A DNA stretch of 6,830 bases from Bacteroides_E sp964522975 (lineage in GTDB: Bacteria > Bacteroidota > Bacteroidia > Bacteroidales > Bacteroidaceae), in assembly GCA_964522975.1 (NCBI GenBank), contig CAZFXK010000118.1:1-6830 (forward strand). The letters are read 5' to 3'. The position numbers and the translations under genes were made by a program. Under the pieces are notes generated by a model, which saw nothing but the letters and a program-made list of their open reading frames with translations, made no database searches and was not told the DNA's origin. Shown here in pieces: positions 1-5,120 of the stretch (positions are counted from its first letter, which is position 1; every line of letters begins with the position of its first letter).

Positions 1-500
1 TGAAACATGTAAAATGGATTTTTGTTGTATTACTAATTTGTTCCTTGACTTCTTTCATAGAAAAAGACAAACCCACCAGTGGTTTGAATGTAGGGGATAT
101 AGCCCCGGATTTTAAGATCAAAGCTATAGTAGGTGAGCCATCACGACCTTTAAAAGAATTAAGGGGTCAGTATGTCTTGCTAAGTTTCTGGGCCAGTTAT
201 GACGCGTTATCAAGGGTTAAAAATGTAAGTTTAAGTAACACATTAAAGTCATATGCCCATAATAATGTAACCCTTGTTTCAGTCTCATTTGATGATTATC
301 AATCCATATTTGAAGAGACTGTTAGAAAAGATCAGATAGTCACACCTAACTGTTTTGTTGAAACAGCAGGTCAAGAATCCAAATTATTCAAGAAATTTAA
401 ATTGAATCGAGGATTTTCGAACTATTTAATAGATGAAAATGGCAAAATTATAGCCAAAAACATCTCTGCTGATGATCTTACGGCCTACCTTGATGTATAA
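1..500 (+). CDS. Exported thioredoxin-fold (TlpA/AhpC-TSA-like) protein lacking the CxxC active site; 5' end cut by one base
   Basis: The reading frame is open from the window edge. The first two bases, TG, precede AAA CAT GTA in frame, so the start is almost certainly an ATG whose A lies just outside. This gives about 166 residues and a much better N-terminus than the internal TTG at 45: MKHVKW, then a hydrophobic run (IFVVLLIC), a typical export signal. Cys14 has Ile at -1, a poor lipobox, so lipidation is doubtful. The mature part follows the TlpA/redoxin pattern: VGDIAPDF near 31-38, LKELRGQYVLLSFWAS near 51-66, and a YLIDENGKI strand near 142-150. Where TlpA has W-C-x-P-C-R, this protein has Y-D-A-L-S-R (67-72), so both cysteines are lost. 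The cis-proline before the LID strand is replaced by Phe. The only mature cysteine is near 118. I infer a non-redox or structural role in the periplasm. Two in-frame TAA codons end it. The family call is firm; the function is unknown. Confidence 0.85.
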   Translation, partial: KHVKWIFVVLLICSLTSFIEKDKPTSGLNVGDIAPDFKIKAIVGEPSRPLKELRGQYVLLSFWASYDALSRVKNVSLSNTLKSYAHNNVTLVSVSFDDYQSIFEETVRKDQIVTPNCFVETAGQESKLFKKFKLNRGFSNYLIDENGKIIAKNISADDLTAYLDV

Positions 501-600
501 TAAGAAAAGGTAAGAAGTAAGCAAAAATTATTCAGAAGACAATATAAGAATAGATGAATTCTGAATGATAATTTAACAAAAGAGGAAACAATACAACAAA

Positions 601-646
601 AAAATCCGTAATCTTTCGTTTAGAAGGGTTACGGATTTTCTTTTTT
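601..646 (+). terminator. Rho-independent terminator after the redoxin-like gene
   Basis: The arms 601-611 and 629-639 (AAAATCCGTAA / TTACGGATTTT) pair perfectly over 11 bases. Pairing continues inward, with two G-U pairs, to a five-base loop at 618-622. The 3' arm runs into a T-rich tract to 646. An A-run precedes the left arm, so it could also work on the opposite strand. It sits about 100 bases past the stop codon and separates the upstream gene from purF. Confidence 0.8.
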
Positions 647-747
647 AAATATTTTCCGGTCTCATTTTATATTATCCTTTCCTTGGATGATTGCAAAGAA
701 AAAGAGATGAAACTTTGAATAACTCACATTAAAAAAAATGACTATTC

Positions 748-780
748 TTACATTTAAGAATCATAAATCCACTACTTTTG
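748..780 (+). promoter_or_regulatory. Predicted purF promoter, Bacteroidetes type
   Basis: TACTTTTG at 773-780 matches the Bacteroidetes -7 consensus TAnnTTTG. A weak -33 candidate, TTA, lies at 748-750 with a 22-base spacer, slightly longer than usual. Initiation would fall a few bases downstream, near 786, giving a leader of about 50 bases. The -7 box lies at the centre of a near-perfect palindrome. This is motif matching only, with no experimental evidence. Confidence 0.45.
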
Positions 781-798
781 TAGTGGATTTATGATTTT
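757..798. repeat. Near-perfect inverted repeat around the purF promoter
   Basis: Positions 759-775 pair with 780-796 over 17 bases without mismatch around a TTTT loop (776-779), and a G-T plus an A-T pair extend the stem to 757/798. The arms carry AATCCACTA and TAGTGGATT. No clean T-run follows, so it is a poor terminator. Because the predicted start of transcription is inside the right arm, the full hairpin would not be in the purF mRNA. That favours a DNA-level role such as an operator, or termination of transcripts coming from upstream. Confidence 0.75.
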
Positions 799-838
799 GA
801 TGAAATCTTGAAAAATTAAAACTACCGAATTATAACCA

Positions 839-2725
839 ATGGAAGAATTAAAGCATGAATGTGGTGTTGCTATGATCCGCTTATTGAAGCCTCTTGAGTA
901 TTATCAAGAAAAATACGGATCATGGATGTATGCATTGAACCGTTTGTATTTATTAATGGAAAAACAACACAATCGAGGACAAGATGGTGCTGGTATTGCT
1001 TGTTTAAAGCTAGAGGCAAATCCCGGTGAAGAATATTTATTTAGAGAAAGAGAGTTAGGGACTGATGCCATAGCTCAAATATTTAATACTATACACGATA
1101 AGTTTAATGGACTTGCTTCAAAAAAGTTTGATGAGTTAAGTTCTGAATTAAAAAACTTACCTTTTATTGGTGAGATTTATTTGGGGCATTTACGCTATGA
1201 AACGTCTGGTAAGTCGGGTATCTCTTATGTCCATCCTTTTTTACGTAGAAATAACTGGCGAGCCAAAAATTTGGCGATCTGCGGTAATTTTATGATGACT
1301 AATTTAGATGATATCTTTTCGAGCATAACGACTAATGGACAACATCCAAGAGTTTATGCTGATGCCTATATTCTGTTGGAGCAAATGGGACATCGTTTAG
1401 ATAGAGAGGTTGAACGTGTGTATCAAATTGCAGAAAAAGAGAAAGGTCTGACTGAACAAGACATAACACATTATATTGAATCAAACATTGATATTGCAAA
1501 TGTTTTAAAGACATCGAGTAAAGAATGGGATGGTGGATATGTGGTTAGTGGACTAACAGGAAGTGGAGAGGTTTTCACCTTGAGAGATCCTTGGGGCATT
1601 CGTCCCGTACATTGGTATCAAGATGATGAAGTGATTGTTGTAGCCTCTGAAAGACCGGCCATTCAAACTGCATTTAATGTAACTGCTGATCAAATTCATG
1701 AATTAGAACCCGGGCAAGCTTTGTTAATTAATAAATCAGGAAAGTTACGCTTAAAACAAATATCTAAGCCTCAGAAAAAGCGTGCTTGTTCTTTTGAACG
1801 CATCTATTTTTCCAGAGGAAGTGATAGTGATATTTATGAAGAACGTAAATTACTTGGTGAAAAACTGGTTCCCAGTATCTTAAAGGCTGTAGATTACGAT
1901 GTGAAAAACACGGTTTTTTCATATATTCCAAATACTGCGGAGGTGGCTTATTATGGGCTCTTACAGGGTTTAGATGATTATTTAAATGCCAAGAAAGCAA
2001 AAGAAATTCATGCATTAGGTCATACACCAACGGTTCAAGAATTAGAGGAGATTCTTTCAAAGCGTATACGAAGTGAAAAAGTGGCTCTTAAAGATATAAA
2101 GTTACGCACTTTCATTGCAGAAGGAAATACCCGAAACGATTGGGCTGCTCACGTCTACGATATAACATATGGCAGTTTGGTGGCTAATACTGATAATTTA
2201 GTAATCATTGACGATAGTATAGTAAGAGGTACTACGCTTCGACAAAGTATTCTAGGTATATTAGATCGATTGGCACCTAAAAAAATAGTTATTGTCTCTT
2301 CTGCTCCCCAGATTCGTTATCCTGATTATTATGGTATTGATATGTCTAGTATGGGTGAGTTAGTCATTTTCCGTTCTGCCATAGAGCTACTCAAAGAGAA
2401 AGATATGAAGTATATCATTGAGTCTGCCTATAGAAAAGCTAAAGCACAGGAGAATATGACTAAAGAGCGAATGATAAACCCGGTAAAAGAGATTTATGCT
2501 CCCTTTACAACTGAGGAGCTTTCTGAAAAGATGGTAGAACTCTTAAAACCAGAACATGTTAAAGCCGAGATAGAAATTGTCTTTCAACCGTTAGAAAGTT
2601 TGCATGAAGCTTGTCCAAACCATAGTGGAGATTGGTATTTTAGTGGTAATTACCCAACTCAAGGGGGTGTTAAGCTAATAAATGAAGCCTTTATCCGCTA
2701 TGTTGAGGCTAATTTTCAATTCTGA
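839..2725 (+). CDS. purF: Amidophosphoribosyltransferase (PurF-like), long divergent form
   Basis: The enzyme family transfers glutamine-derived ammonia to PRPP, giving 5-phosphoribosylamine, the first committed step of purine synthesis, in the cytoplasm. The N-terminal half is a class II (Ntn) glutaminase. Cys8 follows a seven-residue propeptide (MEELKHE) and would be the nucleophile after processing. Other glutaminase motifs are HNRGQDGAG (44-52), GHLRYETSG (116-124, Arg119 conserved), CGN (148-150) and RDPWGIRP (249-256). The C-terminal half carries CSFERIYFSR (317-326), the PRPP loop VIIDDSIVRGTT (455-466), RYPDYYGID (493-501) and GNYPTQGG (603-610). At 628 residues it is well above the usual roughly 470-500, with extra sequence in the glutaminase half and near 378-420. 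Three of the four iron-sulfur ligands of the Bacillus enzyme are replaced, as in cluster-free PurF. The oxyanion-hole Asn appears as Cys148. The start fits because the propeptide places Cys correctly. A paralogue with an altered role is possible. Confidence 0.85.
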   Translation: MEELKHECGVAMIRLLKPLEYYQEKYGSWMYALNRLYLLMEKQHNRGQDGAGIACLKLEANPGEEYLFRERELGTDAIAQIFNTIHDKFNGLASKKFDELSSELKNLPFIGEIYLGHLRYETSGKSGISYVHPFLRRNNWRAKNLAICGNFMMTNLDDIFSSITTNGQHPRVYADAYILLEQMGHRLDREVERVYQIAEKEKGLTEQDITHYIESNIDIANVLKTSSKEWDGGYVVSGLTGSGEVFTLRDPWGIRPVHWYQDDEVIVVASERPAIQTAFNVTADQIHELEPGQALLINKSGKLRLKQISKPQKKRACSFERIYFSRGSDSDIYEERKLLGEKLVPSILKAVDYDVKNTVFSYIPNTAEVAYYGLLQGLDDYLNAKKAKEIHALGHTPTVQELEEILSKRIRSEKVALKDIKLRTFIAEGNTRNDWAAHVYDITYGSLVANTDNLVIIDDSIVRGTTLRQSILGILDRLAPKKIVIVSSAPQIRYPDYYGIDMSSMGELVIFRSAIELLKEKDMKYIIESAYRKAKAQENMTKERMINPVKEIYAPFTTEELSEKMVELLKPEHVKAEIEIVFQPLESLHEACPNHSGDWYFSGNYPTQGGVKLINEAFIRYVEANFQF

Positions 2726-2779
2726 AATTATTCATTATTATAGATAAAGAATTTCATTCTTTTGTGAATAATTAAATTT

Positions 2780-2825
2780 AATCAAAACACCCTTGCTTTG
2801 ACTTCTTAGCAAGGGTGTTTTGATT
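2780..2825. terminator. Shared terminator between converging purF and fimbrillin-like genes
   Basis: Positions 2780-2797 and 2808-2825 pair perfectly over 18 bases around a ten-base loop. The stem has a GC-rich core (CACCCTTGCT/AGCAAGGGTG) and A/T-rich ends, so both strands get T's at the base of the 3' arm. It lies 54 bases after the purF stop and 37 bases beyond the stop of the opposing gene, the expected place for a bidirectional terminator. Confidence 0.8.
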
Positions 2826-2828
2826 TTA

Positions 2829-2846
2829 AAACAAATCGATTTGTTT
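2829..2846. repeat. 18-bp perfect palindrome AAACAAATCGATTTGTTT
   Basis: The sequence is identical to its own reverse complement over 18 bases, centred on ATCGAT. It lies between the shared terminator and the stop codon of the fimbrillin-like gene at 2863. With no spacer it makes at best a seven-pair hairpin. It may be an accessory part of the termination region or a protein-binding site; nothing distinguishes these. Confidence 0.55.
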
Positions 2847-2862
2847 GAGTTTGCTTCTTTAA

Positions 2863-4746
2863 TTATTGTATCATTAAGCATCTAGTGGAGAAAGCCCTAT
2901 TCCACTGATAAGGAATTAAATCAACTTGTTTTTGAGTAGTATAAAGTCCAATTGCTTTTTCATTTACTTTATTTGAAGTATTATCACTTAATGCCCAAAA
3001 AACGGCAGCTAGACCTCTATTTTGATATCTTGATGTTGCAAACACCCCTATGGGTTTGGCATTAAATCCGGTTAAATTATTAACTACCATATCACTATTA
3101 TCCCATTTTCCACTTTGCAATACGGATTTTTCATTTTGAATATAGTTTATAAGGCGATTCCAATCTTTTATGGAAGGTATTTTCCAACCTTGTGGAGCTA
3201 ATTTATTGGTTGTAACGGCCATGTCATTATAAAAATAGTAGTCAGGATATTTTTTTGTTTTTACGACAGATGGGGTATTTTTATCTATCGTATCAAATAC
3301 TTCTTTTATCTTTTTTCCATTCGTATAGTAATTGGTTGCAAGGTCACTACGCATCCAATATTGTGTTCCTATTTTAACTAAAGGATAGCTTTTTTGTTCA
3401 TTTCCTCTTTTGTCTACTAATACTTTATCGCAAAGATAAACAGGTTGAGGTTGATCGGGAAGATTAAAATCAAGTTCACTCTTTTCATTGACGAAGAAAG
3501 AGGTTTTTGCAGGTAAATTTCCTTCCGTATATTGAAAAGAGTTATCCAAAAGATTCCAACTGATTTTACCTCCTTGGATGTTTTTGTCGTTCCCTATGAT
3601 TCTTAAAACTTCGCCTTTTGTTAAGTCTGTTTTATTATTTGTTATAGGATAAGCTATAATGGCTTGTTCTTTCATCGTTTCTGAGCATAAATATTCCTTA
3701 GTTATTTCATATATCGGCTCTCTTTTTTCTGAAAGAAGAAGATAGATGTTTGAATTTTGAAAGTTTAAATCAGAAAGTAAAACTTGTTTGTGCATTTGTT
3801 GATTTTCCGTTTCTAAAGAAGTTCCTTTATTCCATTCTGCAATTATGGGATGGATACTTTCTATTTCTATGCCCTTTGCCGGTGTAAAATTTATGGTAAG
3901 TTCACAACTTTCCCCTTGTTTAAGAATCAAGTTAGTTGGTAATGAACAAGAGTAACTTTCATTGTCAATGTTTAGTGTTATGCTTTGTTTTTCTGAGACT
4001 GGTTGAGGCAATAAAAGAATCTCTTTTCCTTGGAGTTCCCTTCCTTTTAATGTCCATTCACCATGAGGAAGAATCTTTTTTTCATTTTGGTAATTAAGAA
4101 AAGAATCATTAGTCATATTATAGGTGGCTTCTGTATAAAAGCTATTTAGTGAAATTTTGGGAAAGTCATAGAGTACATCGGTTATTTTTTTATTTTCATC
4201 TTTAGGTTTTATGTGCAAATAGAGTTTGGTCATTTTATGCTCAAAAGTAAGTCCAACAGGGTGATTTGTTGCTTTTATATTCTTGGTAGAAGCTATCATG
4301 AAGTCTGATAGAGAGTAATTTTCAAGAGTTGATTGATCTTCTTGAAGTTCTACCTGAATGCTGGATTGATGAGTTTCAAATCCATTTGTTTGATAAGGAT
4401 AGTAGCTGATAAAATCACAAAGGATTTCTTGCCTGGGAAAATAGAGCGTGTCTTCGGATTGAAAATCGTCATTAGACGAATAAACGAGTGTAGCATTGTC
4501 AATAAATCTTTCTTTGTCTAAAGTATTTGGTTGCGTAAGTACATATAAACCAATCATATCCTTGCGCTGAAATTCATTATTTGCAACTCGAGTTTTGACA
4601 TAATGGATGTTGGTAGACAACTGAATAGGAATATTACCTATTTCCACATTTGATTCATCTGCAATTTGATTAACACAGCTTGTCATAAGCAAACTTGATA
4701 ATAAGGCTGCAGATAGACCGTTTAAAAGAAAACATTTTGCTTTCAT
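2863..4746 (-). CDS. Fimbrillin-family (Mfa-like) lipoprotein with C-terminal FISUMP domain
   Basis: This is a 627-residue exported protein. The N-terminus is a lipoprotein signal: MKAKCFLLNG, a hydrophobic core and the lipobox MTSC, so Cys24 would be lipidated and the protein anchored in the outer membrane, probably at the surface. Residues about 40-310 follow the Bacteroidales fimbrillin (Mfa-like) pattern: MIGLYVL (64-70), LYFPR...CDFISYYPY (101-118), DFMIAST (148-154), LTFEHKMTKLYLHI (166-179) and AEWNKG near 303-308. Residues about 318-440 look beta-rich and I do not recognise them. Residues about 441-627 match the FISUMP domain (Fibrobacter succinogenes major paralogous domain, TIGR02145-like): YPLVKIGTQYWMRSDL (454-469), APQGWKIPS (517-525), GFNAKPIGVF (560-569), FWALSD (583-588) and FSTRCL (619-624). 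Mfa-like proteins include fimbrial subunits, tips and anchors; this one could be a tip-like adhesin or a stand-alone surface protein. No fimbrial partner gene adjoins it. It is monocistronic with its own promoter. Confidence 0.85.
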   Translation of the reverse strand: MKAKCFLLNGLSAALLSSLLMTSCVNQIADESNVEIGNIPIQLSTNIHYVKTRVANNEFQRKDMIGLYVLTQPNTLDKERFIDNATLVYSSNDDFQSEDTLYFPRQEILCDFISYYPYQTNGFETHQSSIQVELQEDQSTLENYSLSDFMIASTKNIKATNHPVGLTFEHKMTKLYLHIKPKDENKKITDVLYDFPKISLNSFYTEATYNMTNDSFLNYQNEKKILPHGEWTLKGRELQGKEILLLPQPVSEKQSITLNIDNESYSCSLPTNLILKQGESCELTINFTPAKGIEIESIHPIIAEWNKGTSLETENQQMHKQVLLSDLNFQNSNIYLLLSEKREPIYEITKEYLCSETMKEQAIIAYPITNNKTDLTKGEVLRIIGNDKNIQGGKISWNLLDNSFQYTEGNLPAKTSFFVNEKSELDFNLPDQPQPVYLCDKVLVDKRGNEQKSYPLVKIGTQYWMRSDLATNYYTNGKKIKEVFDTIDKNTPSVVKTKKYPDYYFYNDMAVTTNKLAPQGWKIPSIKDWNRLINYIQNEKSVLQSGKWDNSDMVVNNLTGFNAKPIGVFATSRYQNRGLAAVFWALSDNTSNKVNEKAIGLYTTQKQVDLIPYQWNRAFSTRCLMIQ

Positions 4747-4854
4747 TTAGTCTTAAATACTTTAATAATTAATAATTATGCGATTGCTTGAATAAGCGGG
4801 GAGGTATAGAGGTATAACAGAAATACGAGTTGTATCTTCCCGTTAAGTAATCAG

Positions 4855-4882
4855 TAATTGCAAATATAGTTATTTGCAATTA
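4855..4882. repeat. 12-bp perfect inverted repeat over the fimbrillin-like gene promoter
   Basis: TAATTGCAAATA (4855-4866) and TATTTGCAATTA (4871-4882) are exact reverse complements with a four-base spacer (4867-4870). The repeat overlaps the predicted minus-strand -7 box. The size and symmetry suit a dimeric regulator's operator. A transcript starting near 4855 would not contain both arms, so an RNA hairpin is unlikely to be its purpose. Confidence 0.7.
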
Positions 4883-4889
4883 ATAAAAC
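4861..4889 (-). promoter_or_regulatory. Predicted promoter of the fimbrillin-like gene
   Basis: On the minus strand, 4868-4861 reads TATATTTG, a full match to the Bacteroidetes -7 consensus TAnnTTTG. A loose TGTTT-like -33 candidate lies near 4885-4890, about 18 bases further upstream. The leader would be roughly 105 bases, longer than for the neighbouring genes. The spacing supports a promoter, but this is motif-based only. Confidence 0.5.
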
Positions 4890-4968
4890 ATAAATTATAA
4901 AAAGTTATTTAATTTATAGATAGATTTTTCTTTTTACAACAGAATAAGAGGACGAAAAAGTTTAATTT

Positions 4969-5118
4969 ATGAAAAGATTAAACATGAAAGAGTATGAATT
5001 TAGTGGATGTGAGTCTTCAAAAAAGAAGAAAAATGAGATCAGGGAGAGACGCTTGATTGGTCTGGGAGAGACGAAGGGTATAACCCAAACCTTTACGTGT
5101 TCTCTCCCAGACCGATAA
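4969..5118 (+). CDS. Doubtful 49-codon small ORF
   Basis: An ATG at 4969 opens a frame that closes at TAA 5116-5118. The product is short and basic, starting MKRLNMKEYEF and containing a KKKK run, with no signal peptide, membrane segment or recognised domain. No promoter or ribosome-binding sequence stands out before it. Its last 20 or so codons run through the hairpin at 5056-5116, which is better explained as the end of the opposite-strand asparaginase transcript. I recognise no relative. It is most likely a chance ORF; it is listed because it stays open in a region otherwise rich in stops. Confidence 0.15.
   Translation: MKRLNMKEYEFSGCESSKKKKNEIRERRLIGLGETKGITQTFTCSLPDR
5042..5116 (-). 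terminator. Hairpin and repeat cluster after the asparaginase gene, probable terminator
   Basis: Positions 5056-5071 and 5101-5116 pair over 16 bases with one G-T pair; the core GGTCTGGGAGAGA / TCTCTCCCAGACC (5059-5071, 5101-5113) is exact. A partial inner stem forms from ACGAAGG with CCTTTACGT. A second copy of GGGAGAGACG at 5042-5051 repeats 5064-5073 in direct orientation, so the arm at 5101-5108 can pair with either copy. On the minus strand the hairpin begins four bases after the asparaginase stop, and a T-rich tract follows only at about 5032-5018. It is probably a terminator, but a dispersed palindromic repeat is also possible. Confidence 0.6.
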
Positions 5119-5120
5119 AA

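Larger units (their letters stand above)
501..838. other. Intergenic region between redoxin-like gene and purF
   Basis: No convincing gene is seen on either strand. From left to right it holds a weak stem-loop (527-537 with 559-569, eight perfect central pairs ATTCAGAA/TTCTGAAT), a strong terminator-like hairpin (601-639) followed by T's, an A/T-rich stretch, and a palindrome with an embedded promoter motif (757-798) about 40 bases before the purF start codon. Confidence 0.7.
4747..5120. other. Intergenic region between fimbrillin-like gene and asparaginase
   Basis: It holds, from left to right, the A/T-rich leader of the fimbrillin-like gene with a tandem AATAATT pair (4764-4777), that gene's promoter inside an inverted repeat (4855-4889), an A/T-rich stretch, a doubtful 49-codon + strand ORF (4969-5118), and a GC-richer hairpin with repeat copies (5042-5116) just past the asparaginase stop. 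No RNA gene is recognisable. Confidence 0.6.

Noticed and set aside
757..798. Invertible (phase-variable) promoter
   Set aside because: Known Bacteroides invertible promoters have repeats flanking a segment of a hundred or more bases. Here the loop is four bases, and no recombinase gene is nearby.
1332..1514. 60-codon minus-strand ORF inside purF
   Set aside because: It is entirely within the well-supported purF frame, on the other strand, with no domain, signal or promoter; a shadow ORF.
1764..2060. 98-codon minus-strand ORF inside purF
   Set aside because: It overlaps conserved PurF coding sequence, and its product is low-complexity His/Tyr/Leu-rich without recognisable features.
4333..4521. 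62-codon plus-strand ORF inside the fimbrillin-like gene
   Set aside because: It lies antisense to the Mfa-like region, has no recognised family and is explained by the real gene on the minus strand.
5042..5116. Insertion-sequence end or CRISPR repeat
   Set aside because: There is no transposase, no target-site duplication and no regular repeat-spacer array; only two direct copies and one inverted copy exist.
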